From positions 1-31,197 of the forward strand of contig CAOKRZ010000003.1 in assembly GCA_948471335.1 (NCBI GenBank): a DNA stretch of 31,197 nucleotides, read 5' to 3'. Source of the stretch: an uncultured Christensenella sp. (lineage in GTDB: Bacteria; Bacillota; Clostridia; Christensenellales; UBA1242). This document shows, one piece after another, positions 1 through 7,360 of this stretch. The notes below the pieces were generated by a model. That model worked only from the letters and a program-made list of their open reading frames with translations, ran no database searches and was not told the DNA's origin. The translations under genes and the position numbers were made by a program. Numbering within the stretch: the first letter of the stretch is position 1; every line of letters begins with the position of its first letter.

Positions 1-1872
1 TTTAACAGAAACTTTTCAATTTATTCTGAAAGCGACAGCGATAAAGTTATAAAAGAAGTAATTGAAGAGAGCGGCTTTGATAACGATAAAGACAAACTCA
101 AAAAGCTTTTTTCTTTCCATCTTTCAAATTGGAAGAATGGCAGTTTATCACTTGGCGATTATCTTTCTCTTCATATTGGCGAAGATGAAATTCGAAAAGT
201 TGGCATTTTGATTGAGGGGTATGAAGCAAAGCTTGCAAAGAATAATGCGCTTGACTTTGACGACCTCTTAAGAAAAACTTACCTTCTATTCAAAACTTGT
301 CCAGAAGTTCTTTCTTATTACGCTGGCAGATTTCGCTATATCCTTGTTGACGAGTTTCAAGACACCAATACAATTCAATATGAACTTGTGAAAATGCTTG
401 CATCAGTGCATGGCAATGTTTTTGCTGTGGGCGACGAAGACCAGTGCATTTATTCTTGGCGCGGGGCGAACTTCAAAAACATATTCAATTTCAAAAAAGA
501 TTTCAAAGATGTGAAAGTGTTCAAGCTTGAACGCAATTATCGCTCAACCGCTTCAATCTTAGAGGTGGCAAACAGTGTGATTAAAAACAACTCAGCCCGT
601 CTCGACAAAAATATGTGGACTGATAAAGGCGAAGGCGAGAAGCCAAGCTTGTATAACGCTTATGATGAGCGAGATGAAGCACTTTTTGTTGCAAAAAACA
701 TAGAAAGGCTTGCGCTGCAAGGTTATGAATACAAAGATATGGCTGTTCTTATGCGCATGAATGCACTTTCTCGTTCTTTCGAAGAGGCGTTTTTGTCATA
801 CAACATTCCTCATCGCATTTATGGCGGCTTTAAGTTTTATGAGCGCAATGAAATCCGAAACGTGATTGCATATTTGAGGCTTTTTGTCAATCCAAAGGAT
901 GATGTCAGCGTGGAGAGAATTATAAACTTCCCAAAACGTGCAATCGGCGATGTCGCAATTGCAAAAATCAAAAACCTTTCTTCGTCATCAATGCTTGAAA
1001 CGATCCTTTCTGACAAGATCAAGGAAGAAGGAGCAATTTACAAAAAGCTCACATCATTCATTGATGCTTTCAAAGCACTTTTAAACGAAGATCAGAAAAA
1101 TCTTTCAGCATTTGTTGAGAAGGTTATAAAGAAATTTGATATCTATTCTGCTTTCTCAACCAAAAGTGAAGAAGACTTAAACAGAATTATGAATATCGAG
1201 CAGTTCATCTCTTCTGTCAAAGAATTTGAAACACTTAATGAAAATGCCAGTCTTTCTGAGTTTTTGGAAAGCATAACATTAAAGACTGATAATGACGAAA
1301 TTGGTCAAGGCGGAGCTGTGACCATTGCAACAATCCATGCAGTTAAAGGTCTTGAATTTAAGGTTGTTTTTGTTGTTGGGCTTGAAGAAGGCGTCTTGCC
1401 AATCTCGCGCGCAATCGGAAACAACAGTGAGCTTGAAGAAGAGCGCCGCCTTATGTATGTCGCGCTCACTCGAGCTGAGGAGAAGCTTTATCTTTCTCAC
1501 GCAACAAAAAGGTATATGTATCGCGAAAGTCAATATCAAATGCCAAGCCGTTTCTGCAAAGAACTTGGGCTTTTGTCGCTTGAGGCAAACAAGCCTTCGG
1601 TGAGGTCTTTTGGAGGCTCTTCATATCAAAGTGAAAGCTTTTCGAACTTTAATTTCAAAAAAGATACCTTTTTCAGAAAGGAGAAGGAAGAGGAAAATCT
1701 TAAGGATATTTCAGTTTATAAAGTTGGACAAAAGGTTATTCATCCAAAATATGGCGAGGGCGAGATTGTTGAAATTTCTTCCGACGGGCTTGTTGGAGAT
1801 ATAATTTTTGAGGGTTTTGGCAAAAAAAGTTTGATGCTTGAGCTTGCTCCGCTTGAAATCTTGGAGGTTTAG
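1..1872 (+). CDS. pcrA: ATP-dependent DNA helicase PcrA/UvrD (5' truncated by window edge)
   Basis: Superfamily 1A 3'-5' DNA helicase acting in repair, replication restart and removal of RNA polymerase or RecA from DNA. The reading frame is open from base 1, so the first part, with the Walker A motif, lies outside the window; 623 codons are visible. Seen in order: Walker B DEFQDTN (about codons 117-123), motif III VGDEDQCIYSWRGA, motif IV LERNYRST, motif V TIHAVKGLEFKVV and motif VI EEERRLMYVALTRAEE. The C-terminal stretch VGQKVIHPKYGEGEIVEI matches the Tudor-like domain by which PcrA binds RNA polymerase, which favours PcrA/UvrD over Rep. ligA starts two bases after the stop, and its ribosome binding site (TTGGAGG) lies inside the end of this gene. 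The pcrA-ligA pair is common in Bacillota. An internal TTG at 208 is in frame but is not the true start. Confidence 0.96.
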   Translation, partial: FNRNFSIYSESDSDKVIKEVIEESGFDNDKDKLKKLFSFHLSNWKNGSLSLGDYLSLHIGEDEIRKVGILIEGYEAKLAKNNALDFDDLLRKTYLLFKTCPEVLSYYAGRFRYILVDEFQDTNTIQYELVKMLASVHGNVFAVGDEDQCIYSWRGANFKNIFNFKKDFKDVKVFKLERNYRSTASILEVANSVIKNNSARLDKNMWTDKGEGEKPSLYNAYDERDEALFVAKNIERLALQGYEYKDMAVLMRMNALSRSFEEAFLSYNIPHRIYGGFKFYERNEIRNVIAYLRLFVNPKDDVSVERIINFPKRAIGDVAIAKIKNLSSSSMLETILSDKIKEEGAIYKKLTSFIDAFKALLNEDQKNLSAFVEKVIKKFDIYSAFSTKSEEDLNRIMNIEQFISSVKEFETLNENASLSEFLESITLKTDNDEIGQGGAVTIATIHAVKGLEFKVVFVVGLEEGVLPISRAIGNNSELEEERRLMYVALTRAEEKLYLSHATKRYMYRESQYQMPSRFCKELGLLSLEANKPSVRSFGGSSYQSESFSNFNFKKDTFFRKEKEEENLKDISVYKVGQKVIHPKYGEGEIVEISSDGLVGDIIFEGFGKKSLMLELAPLEILEV

Positions 1873-1874
1873 AT

Positions 1875-3836
1875 ATGGTTGACGAAAAGAAAATTCAAGA
1901 AATGAAAAGCCTTATCGAGGAAATTGATAAACACAACAAGGCTTACTATGTCAACGACAATCCTTTGATTTCTGACGGAGAATATGACAAACTGTATTAT
2001 CGTCTTGTCGATCTTGAACAAGAAACAGGAGTCGTTTTAATCTATTCGCCAACTCAGCGCGTAGGAGGCGAGGTGCTTGATGGCTTTGTGAAGAAAAAAC
2101 ATGAAGTTCCGCTTTTTTCACTCAACAAGGTGCGCGACTTTGCTGACCTTGAAGCGTGGGCTGAAGATATGAAAAAGTTTGCGCCAAAAAGTAAGCTTAC
2201 GCTGGAATATAAATTTGACGGACTCAGCCTTATTGCAGAATACAACAACGGCGAGTTTGTATCAGCAACCACTCGTGGCAATGGACAAATTGGCGAAGAT
2301 GTTTCATTGCAAGCAAAAACAATCAAATCTCTTCCTCTTCGCATCAAGTTTAAAGGCAGATTGATTGTTCAAGGCGAAGGAATGATAAGCCTTGATAATT
2401 TTGAAAAATATAATAAAACCGCTGAAGAAAAACTTAAAAATCCAAGAAACGCTGTTGCTGGCGCAATAAGAAATCTCGACCCAAAAGAAACTGCCAAAAG
2501 AGGACTTGATTATCTTTGCTATGCAATCCTCTTAAGCGAAGGAAAAACATTTTCTTCTCAAAAAGAAATGATTGAATTCTTGGAAGACAATGGTTTCAAA
2601 ACTGGCGGATATTTCAAAAGTTTCAGCGATGTGAAAGAGCTTGAAAAAGAAATTGAAAAAGTTGATAAGGTTAAAAATAATATTGACTATATGATTGATG
2701 GAATGGTCATCAAGGTTGACGAAGTTAAGCCAAGAGAAAAAATAGGCTGGACAAACAAATTTCCAAAATGGGCAATGGCTTTCAAGTTTGTCGCGCAAGA
2801 GGTTACAACTCTTCTTCGTGACGTCTCTTGGCAGGTTGGAAGAAGCGGCCGCGTGACGCCGATTGCAAATCTTGAACCTGTCGAACTTGCAGGCGCAACA
2901 ATATCGCGTGCAACTCTTAACAATATTGAAGACATCGAAAGAAAGGGAGTTTTTAAAAATAGCCGTGTGTTTTTAAGACGCAGCAATGAGGTCATTCCAG
3001 AGGTTATGGGCTTAGCTGAAAAACTTCCAGAGTCAGAGGTTATCAATCCGCCAAAGGCTTGCCCAAGTTGCGGCGAAAAACTTACAAGAAAAGGGCCACT
3101 TCTTTTCTGCACAAATCACTCAGGTTGCCGTGAGCAAGTGGTTGACAGGCTCTCTCATTTTGCAAGCCGAAACGCTTTCAATATTGAAGGACTTTCAGAG
3201 AAAACTGTAGGGCAGTTTTATGATACGCTTGGCGTGAGACTATTATCAGATATCTTCTCCATAAATAAAGAAGATTTATTGAAACTTGAGCTTTTTAAAG
3301 ATAAAAAAGCCGAAAAAACATTGAAATCTATTGAAAAAAGCAAAAATATCGAGCTTGACAGGTTTATTTTCGCTCTCGGAATCGCAGAAGTGGGAAATAA
3401 AACTGCCAAAGATTTGGCAAGAGAATTTAAAACTCTTGATGGCGTTAAAAGTGCAAATATTGACATGCTTGCATCTGTGCGCGATGTTGGCTCTGTCATT
3501 GCAGAAAACATTTATAACTTTTTTCAAAATAAAGATAATCTTGATGAAATTGATAGGCTCTTTGAAGCAGGTGTGAAGCTGGCTGAAGTGGAAGAGCAAA
3601 ATGCTGAAGGCATATTCGCTGGCAAAACTGTGGTGCTTACTGGCAGTCTTGAAAATTTCACAAGGGCAGAAGCAGAGAAAATTATTGAAAGCCAGGGCGG
3701 CAAAACTTCTTCTTCGGTTTCAAAAAATACGGATTTTGTTTTGGCTGGCGAAAATGCCGGTTCAAAACTTGATAAGGCAAATGCTCTTGGCGTGAAAGTG
3801 ATAAGTGAAAAAGAGTTTGTTAAGATGATCAAATAA
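1875..3836 (+). CDS. ligA: NAD-dependent DNA ligase LigA
   Basis: Seals nicks in replication and repair, using NAD+ to adenylate itself. At 653 residues it is of usual length. Domains in order: the Ia domain at the N-terminus (HNKAYYVNDNPLISDGEYD, about 20-38), which binds NMN; the adenylation domain with the KFDG motif, catalytic Lys113; the OB fold, including VGRSGRVTPIANLEPV; a four-Cys zinc finger (CPSC...C...C, about residues 396-416); helix-hairpin-helix repeats; and a C-terminal BRCT domain (FAGKTVVLTGSLENFTRAEA). All key motifs appear intact. Translation is probably coupled to pcrA because only two bases separate the genes. No strong terminator follows, so the small downstream gene at 3906 may be co-transcribed. 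Confidence 0.98.
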   Translation: MVDEKKIQEMKSLIEEIDKHNKAYYVNDNPLISDGEYDKLYYRLVDLEQETGVVLIYSPTQRVGGEVLDGFVKKKHEVPLFSLNKVRDFADLEAWAEDMKKFAPKSKLTLEYKFDGLSLIAEYNNGEFVSATTRGNGQIGEDVSLQAKTIKSLPLRIKFKGRLIVQGEGMISLDNFEKYNKTAEEKLKNPRNAVAGAIRNLDPKETAKRGLDYLCYAILLSEGKTFSSQKEMIEFLEDNGFKTGGYFKSFSDVKELEKEIEKVDKVKNNIDYMIDGMVIKVDEVKPREKIGWTNKFPKWAMAFKFVAQEVTTLLRDVSWQVGRSGRVTPIANLEPVELAGATISRATLNNIEDIERKGVFKNSRVFLRRSNEVIPEVMGLAEKLPESEVINPPKACPSCGEKLTRKGPLLFCTNHSGCREQVVDRLSHFASRNAFNIEGLSEKTVGQFYDTLGVRLLSDIFSINKEDLLKLELFKDKKAEKTLKSIEKSKNIELDRFIFALGIAEVGNKTAKDLAREFKTLDGVKSANIDMLASVRDVGSVIAENIYNFFQNKDNLDEIDRLFEAGVKLAEVEEQNAEGIFAGKTVVLTGSLENFTRAEAEKIIESQGGKTSSSVSKNTDFVLAGENAGSKLDKANALGVKVISEKEFVKMIK

Positions 3837-3905
3837 TCTTCGTTGAAATATATTTTGGAGGGACAAAAGAGGGAAATGAATAATAACTTAATTAGGTGAG
3901 GCAAC

Positions 3906-4259
3906 ATGAAAAATTTAGACTACAATGAAATGAATCTTGAGCAGCTTGAAAAGGCTCGTAAAAAGAATTTAAAAAACGTAAAAAGAATTTGTCAAGCAAA
4001 GCAATTTGAAAAAGCGCTTGGTTGGACAGTGCAGGGCGGGCTTATACTCTCGCAGGTTGGGACGCTGATTGGAAGCGAAAAAACCGGACAAATTCAACTC
4101 TTGAAAGCATCGGCGTTTTTGGGACTTGCTTCCATTGCATGGGCAGGGATAGGATTTATGACAATCAATATGTTCAAAATGCTTGAAAAGCACAATGAAA
4201 AGATAAGAAAAGATCTTGACTGTTCCATCGAAATTGAAACAATAAGAGAAAAAGACTGA
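3906..4259 (+). CDS. small two-helix membrane protein, unknown
   Basis: I do not recognise a family. The 117-residue product has a charged N-terminal helix of about 33 residues rich in Lys and Glu. Two hydrophobic segments follow (about 39-55, GWTVQGGLILSQVGTLIG, and about 65-88, LLKASAFLGLASIAWAGIGF), then a charged C-terminal helix. This suggests a membrane hairpin with both ends on the same, probably cytoplasmic, side. GGTGAGG just upstream supports the ATG at 3906. It lies 69 bases after ligA with no terminator between, so it may be read through from ligA, and it is closed by its own terminator. The stretch GLILSQVG resembles GLILSYVS in the protein encoded at 4381, suggesting a loose paralogous set. 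The function is unknown. Confidence 0.75.
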   Translation: MKNLDYNEMNLEQLEKARKKNLKNVKRICQAKQFEKALGWTVQGGLILSQVGTLIGSEKTGQIQLLKASAFLGLASIAWAGIGFMTINMFKMLEKHNEKIRKDLDCSIEIETIREKD

Positions 4260-4261
4260 TA

Positions 4262-4289
4262 AAACTTGCTTAAAACTGCAGGTTTTTTT
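4262..4289 (+). terminator. intrinsic terminator
   Basis: AAACTTGC (4262-4269) pairs with GCAGGTTT (4278-4285) with one G-U pair and an 8-base loop. A run of seven T follows directly. It closes the ligA-side transcript after the small membrane gene. Confidence 0.8.
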
Positions 4290-4327
4290 GTTTTTTGAGG
4301 AAACTTAGGCTTTTTTCAAAAAATATA

Positions 4328-4353
4328 TTGACAAATCCCCCCCGTGATATAAT
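4328..4353 (+). promoter_or_regulatory. promoter with a C7 run in the spacer
   Basis: TTGACA at 4328-4333 and TATAAT at 4348-4353 are both perfect sigma-A hexamers, and TGA directly before the -10 makes it an extended -10. The spacer is only 14 bases and contains seven consecutive C (4337-4343). The normal spacer is 16-18 bases, so the present length should weaken use of the -35. A three-base gain in the C run would restore 17. Confidence 0.7.
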
Positions 4354-4380
4354 AGTTTCTGAAAAAAACAGGAGGAAATT

Positions 4381-4875
4381 ATGGCAAAGAAAATGTTTTC
4401 TGAAATGGAAGAATATGAGCTTAAATACAAAATTGATCAGACTGAAAAAGCACCTAAAAAATTAAAGGATGCAGGAACTCTGAGTGCAGGGGTTATTGGA
4501 ATGGTTACCACTGGATTTGCTTGCGCAGGAATAACGGCGACAAATATTGCTGTTCAATATGATTTGCCTGCTGTTAAGAAGACTGGTTTAATCCTTTCTT
4601 ATGTTTCTATAGGAATAGGACTCGCAAATCTTGGTTTGCAAGGTGCTCTTAGTTATGTTGGACGTAAAATAGAAAAGCGCAAGGTGGAAATGAAAGAAGA
4701 ACTTTCTTACAGAGAATGGCGTAAAGAGCAAGATGCGAGAGTAGACAAAGAAAGAGAAGAGGCAAAGCTTGAAGAGCCAAGCAAAAATATTGAAGGCGAA
4801 AGACAAGATTTTGTTAATAAAACAGAAGATGAATATAGTGAAAAAGGCGTTGATGCAGTAGTAGTAGATTACTAA
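4381..4875 (+). CDS. two-helix membrane protein with charged tail, unknown
   Basis: No family recognised. The 164-residue product has a charged N-terminus (about 1-33), then two hydrophobic segments (about 34-58, starting TLSAGVIGMVTTGFACAGIT, and about 67-92, GLILSYVSIGIGLANLG). A long, highly charged and probably helical C-terminal tail of about 70 residues follows. The arrangement suggests a membrane hairpin with a cytoplasmic tail. A good AGGAGG lies 8 bases before the ATG. It is transcribed from the promoter with the poly-C spacer and is followed 19 bases later by the related small gene at 4895. The junction YVGRKIEKRK after the second helix is echoed by YLGRKALKKA in that neighbour, so the two may be distant paralogues or partners. 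Confidence 0.8.
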   Translation: MAKKMFSEMEEYELKYKIDQTEKAPKKLKDAGTLSAGVIGMVTTGFACAGITATNIAVQYDLPAVKKTGLILSYVSIGIGLANLGLQGALSYVGRKIEKRKVEMKEELSYREWRKEQDARVDKEREEAKLEEPSKNIEGERQDFVNKTEDEYSEKGVDAVVVDY

Positions 4876-4894
4876 AAGGATGTAGGAAAAGATT

Positions 4895-5281
4895 ATGAAG
4901 AAAGAAAGTAAAGATTTTAATGAAATCATTAAAAACTTGAGCGAAGAAGAGCTTGACGAACTTCTTAAAAATAAAAAGAACAAATCGATTTTTGCAAAAG
5001 ATTTGCATGATGCAAGTGGTTTTGTTGGCAAAATTAATCGCAATATGACTATTATTGAAGCTGTTTATTCAGGAATCGCAATTGTAAAGAATGATGACAT
5101 TATGTTAAAAATCGCAGCGATTGCAGCGGTTGTGTTTGTAGGGCTTACAGCATTGACCTATTTGGGACGCAAAGCGCTTAAAAAAGCTGCTGAAAAGAAT
5201 GAAAATCATATTGAAGCTATAAAGGCACAAATTTCAAGCAAAGGAAATAAGGCCTTCAATGGCTTTGAGAATTATATTTAA
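4895..5281 (+). CDS. small membrane protein, unknown
   Basis: Unrecognised 128-residue protein. The N-terminal half is charged (NLSEEELDELLKNKKNKS, about 14-31). A weakly hydrophobic stretch (about 52-65) and a clear membrane segment (about 69-91, MLKIAAIAAVVFVGLTALTY) follow, then a basic helix (GRKALKKAAEKNENH). AGGATG about 14 bases upstream is a weak ribosome site; initiation may depend on the preceding gene. It shares the charged head, hydrophobic centre and GRK-containing exit with the protein at 4381, and probably belongs to the same transcript. A terminator follows at once. Confidence 0.75.
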   Translation: MKKESKDFNEIIKNLSEEELDELLKNKKNKSIFAKDLHDASGFVGKINRNMTIIEAVYSGIAIVKNDDIMLKIAAIAAVVFVGLTALTYLGRKALKKAAEKNENHIEAIKAQISSKGNKAFNGFENYI

Positions 5282-5299
5282 AAAATAACCTCAAAAAAT

Positions 5300-5327
5300 C
5301 TTGTCAAAATTTCTTGACAAGTTTTTT
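5300..5327 (+). terminator. intrinsic terminator overlapping the str promoter
   Basis: CTTGTCAA (5300-5307) pairs perfectly with TTGACAAG (5314-5321) around a 6-base loop, followed by six T. The right arm contains the -35 box of the next promoter. Confidence 0.85.
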
Positions 5328-5342
5328 CTTTTCTTATATAAT
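5314..5342 (+). promoter_or_regulatory. consensus promoter of the rpsL (str) operon
   Basis: TTGACA (5314-5319), a 17-base spacer and TATAAT (5337-5342): a perfect sigma-A promoter, as expected for a ribosomal protein operon. The -35 box lies inside the right arm of the preceding terminator. The start of transcription is expected near 5349, giving a leader of about 238 bases. Confidence 0.9.
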
Positions 5343-5348
5343 AGTGCA

Positions 5349-5586
5349 CGTATGCTTCGTTGTCGGAAGCAATGCTTGAGAATTTTAAGCATAAACAAAC
5401 AACAAGTGATTTTTTAAATTGCTGATTCGCCAATTTACTGGAGCGAAGTTGACCTTGATTATATAAGGCAATCGTGTTGTTCATGTTTTACTTTAGGATT
5501 AAGCATTTTTGTTGGGCAACAGCATGGCTGTTGTCTTTTTTTAAGACAAAAATTTCTCGGCTAGGCCGAGTTAAAAGGGGAAACGT
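5349..5586 (+). promoter_or_regulatory. structured 5' leader of rpsL with possible attenuation
   Basis: About 238 bases with no credible gene. Visible helices: TGCTTC/GAAGCA (5353-5371) with loop GTTGTCG; ATGCTT/AAGCAT (5372-5392); AACAACA (5398-5404) with TGTTGTT (5475-5481), enclosing a TTCGC/GCGAA hairpin; a terminator hairpin (5515-5535); and CTCGGC/GCCGAG (5556-5570) just before the ribosome site AAAAGGGG. Two early segments can also pair far downstream: GTTGTC (5359-5364) with GGCAAC (5515-5520), and AATGCTTGA (5371-5379) with TTAAGCATT (5499-5507). These alternatives would break up the terminator. I do not recognise a named riboswitch or T-box; no T-box sequence is present. The function is inferred from base pairing only. 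Confidence 0.6.
5515..5542 (+). terminator. leader terminator (attenuator candidate) before rpsL
   Basis: GGCAACAGC (5515-5523) pairs with GCTGTTGTC (5527-5535) with one G-U pair and an ATG loop, followed by seven T. It lies inside the transcript between the rpsL promoter and the rpsL start, so it can only make sense as a regulated or leaky terminator. Confidence 0.8.
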
Positions 5587-5967
5587 ATGCCAACAATAAA
5601 CCAACTTGTAAGAAAAGGCCGTGAAACATTTGAAAAGAAGTCAAAGTCACCACTTCTTAACGAATGCCCTCAAAAAAGAGGGGTTTGCCTTTCAGTAAGA
5701 ACTGCAACTCCAAAGAAGCCTAACTCAGCTCTTCGTAAGATTGCCAGAGTTAAACTTTCAAACGGAACTGAAGCAACTTGCTACATTCCTGGTATTGGAC
5801 ACAACCTTCAAGAGCACAGTGTTGTTCTTGTTCGCGGCGGCAGAGTTAAGGACCTTCCTGGTGTAAGATATCACATCGTGAGAGGAACTCTTGACACAGC
5901 TGGTGTTCAAAAGAGAATGCAATCTCGTTCTAAATACGGTGCTAAGCGTCCAAAGAAAACAAAGTAA
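5587..5967 (+). CDS. rpsL: 30S ribosomal protein S12
   Basis: Component of the decoding centre of the small subunit. The 126 residues match the usual length. The signature TPKKPNSALRKIARV (41-55) and the RGGRVKDLPGVRYHIVRG loop are present. The lysines where streptomycin-resistance changes arise (K43/K44 region and the K of VKDLPG) are unchanged, so the sequence gives no sign of resistance. AAAAGGGG lies upstream of the ATG. It is the first gene of a str operon that here is not preceded by rpoB and rpoC. Confidence 0.99.
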   Translation: MPTINQLVRKGRETFEKKSKSPLLNECPQKRGVCLSVRTATPKKPNSALRKIARVKLSNGTEATCYIPGIGHNLQEHSVVLVRGGRVKDLPGVRYHIVRGTLDTAGVQKRMQSRSKYGAKRPKKTK

Positions 5968-6043
5968 AACTTTGCTTGGACTAAACTAAAATCAAATTTA
6001 TTCGCAAATTATATGAAAATATTTGCTTAAAAGGGGAATTATT

Positions 6044-6517
6044 ATGCCAAGAAGAAATAGACCTGAAAAGAAAGCTGTTCTTCCTGATCCAATTTATAAG
6101 AGCAAAGTTGTTACTAAACTTGTAAACCAAGTTATGCAAGATGGAAAGAAAGGCCTTGCTCAAAGAATTGTTTACGGAGCATTTGACATCATTCAAAACA
6201 AAATGGGTCAAGAGCCACTTGAAGTTTTCACTGCTGCACTTGAAAACGTTAAACCTGTTCTTGAAACAAAATCAAGACGTGTAGGTGGTGCAACTTACCA
6301 AGTTCCAATGGAAATCAGGCCAGAAAGAAGACAAACTCTTGCAATCAGATGGATGGTATCTTTTGCTAGAAAACGTTCTGGCGAAAGAGGAATGGATGCA
6401 AAGCTTGCCGGCGAAATCATGGATGCATACAACTCAACTGGCGCTTCAATCAAAAGAAGAGATGAAATGCACAGAATGGCTGAGGCTAACAAAGCGTTCG
6501 CTCACTACAAGTGGTAA
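6044..6517 (+). CDS. rpsG: 30S ribosomal protein S7
   Basis: Primary 16S rRNA-binding protein of the 30S head and, in many bacteria, the autoregulator of the str operon. The ATG at 6044 gives 157 residues starting MPRRNRPEKK, the normal S7 start, with AAGGGG seven bases upstream. The in-frame TTG at 6023 would add seven odd residues and is rejected. Motifs such as GGATYQVPMEIRPERR and the C-terminal HRMAEANKAFAHYKW are typical. The 201 bases that follow (6518-6718) hold no gene or terminator I can support, and the next gene is not the usual fusA. Confidence 0.99.
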   Translation: MPRRNRPEKKAVLPDPIYKSKVVTKLVNQVMQDGKKGLAQRIVYGAFDIIQNKMGQEPLEVFTAALENVKPVLETKSRRVGGATYQVPMEIRPERRQTLAIRWMVSFARKRSGERGMDAKLAGEIMDAYNSTGASIKRRDEMHRMAEANKAFAHYKW

Positions 6518-6718
6518 GATTTTGCTTTTCTTAGAGCGATGCACTGCGTTTACTGCCAAATTTCCCAGCAAGTCATGTGCGACAAAAGAACACTCCTTCC
6601 TGTAAAATTTGTCGAGCCTTGTGCCTCATCTCGAATAAAAGCAAAATTGAAATGGGTTGAAAAACTTGTTTCTAAACTAACATTACTTATTAAATCAAAA
6701 CAAAAAGAGGGTATTAAC

Positions 6719-7297
6719 ATGCATAAATTCTTTGAAAAACTTACCGATGATAAACTCATAGAAATCGTTAAAAATTCAACAATCAATCATTTTTCTAAAG
6801 AGCTTCATCCTTTTATAAATTATGAAATTTTAAAAGGTGAATATAGACGAATTAGAGATAAAGAAGAAGTTACTCACGTGTTTGATATAAACGGGTTTCC
6901 TGTGCAAACAGTCCTGCCTACACATAGATGGGTTGATTATAAATCGGAGCTTACGCCTCAACAAAAGGGCTATGCATATTTAAAAGCGGAGTTAAAACAG
7001 CCAAATCTTGAGCCTTGTAAATTGGCATATGCTTATGTTCAAGAAGACTATCTTTTATTTTATAATGTTCAACTGAGAGAAGAATTTATAAAAAATAATT
7101 CTAAAGTTAAAGGGGTCGCTCTTCCTGATATTGCAGAAGACTATCCTTTGTATGAGGCGTGTGGATATTTGAGTGATAATTTAAATAATATTCCTGAAGA
7201 ACAAGCCCAGAAAGAATTGTCAAAAGAATTATTCAAAGCGGAAATGGAAAAAGAATTTGGTCAAGAATATATCGATTTCATTGGTGGTAAAGAATAA
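6719..7297 (+). CDS. unknown protein inserted between rpsG and fusA
   Basis: Not recognised. The 192-residue product starts MHKFFEKLTDDKLIEIVKN. It has no signal peptide or membrane helix, is rich in charged and aromatic residues (PTHRWVDYKSELTPQQKGYA, about 62-81), and ends in an acidic helix. The start at 6719 is chosen because AGAGGG lies seven bases upstream. The frame extends back to an ATG at 6539, but that start has no ribosome site and would add a Cys-rich stretch unlike the rest. Base use is clearly more AT-rich than in rpsG and fusA, with many TTA, AAA and ATA codons, which suggests later acquisition or low expression. It probably lies on the str transcript, since no terminator or good promoter is seen on either side. 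Confidence 0.7.
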   Translation: MHKFFEKLTDDKLIEIVKNSTINHFSKELHPFINYEILKGEYRRIRDKEEVTHVFDINGFPVQTVLPTHRWVDYKSELTPQQKGYAYLKAELKQPNLEPCKLAYAYVQEDYLLFYNVQLREEFIKNNSKVKGVALPDIAEDYPLYEACGYLSDNLNNIPEEQAQKELSKELFKAEMEKEFGQEYIDFIGGKE

Positions 7298-7360
7298 ATT
7301 AATGCCCAAATTATGAAAAAGTGCCTTATAGCCGCACTTAAAAAAAGTTATAAATAAAAA

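Noticed and set aside
2687..3112. Long minus-strand ORFs over ligA (for example 141 and 127 codons)
   Set aside because: They are antisense shadows of a well conserved gene and have no start signals.
3876..3899. Seven-codon ORF with an upstream AGAGGG before the gene at 3906
   Set aside because: Too short to support as a gene and no regulatory logic is visible; may be chance.
5352..5417. Possible 21-residue leader peptide ORF at the start of the rpsL leader
   Set aside because: Its ATG is within a few bases of the predicted transcription start, no ribosome site precedes it, and it overlaps the hairpins; base pairing explains the region better.
5349..5586. T-box or known amino-acid riboswitch in the rpsL leader
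   Set aside because: No T-box sequence (TGGNACCGCG type) or other recalled aptamer core is present.
6539..6718. N-terminal extension of the gene between rpsG and fusA
   Set aside because: The ATG at 6539 has no ribosome site and adds a Cys-containing stretch unlike the rest; AGAGGG places the start at 6719.
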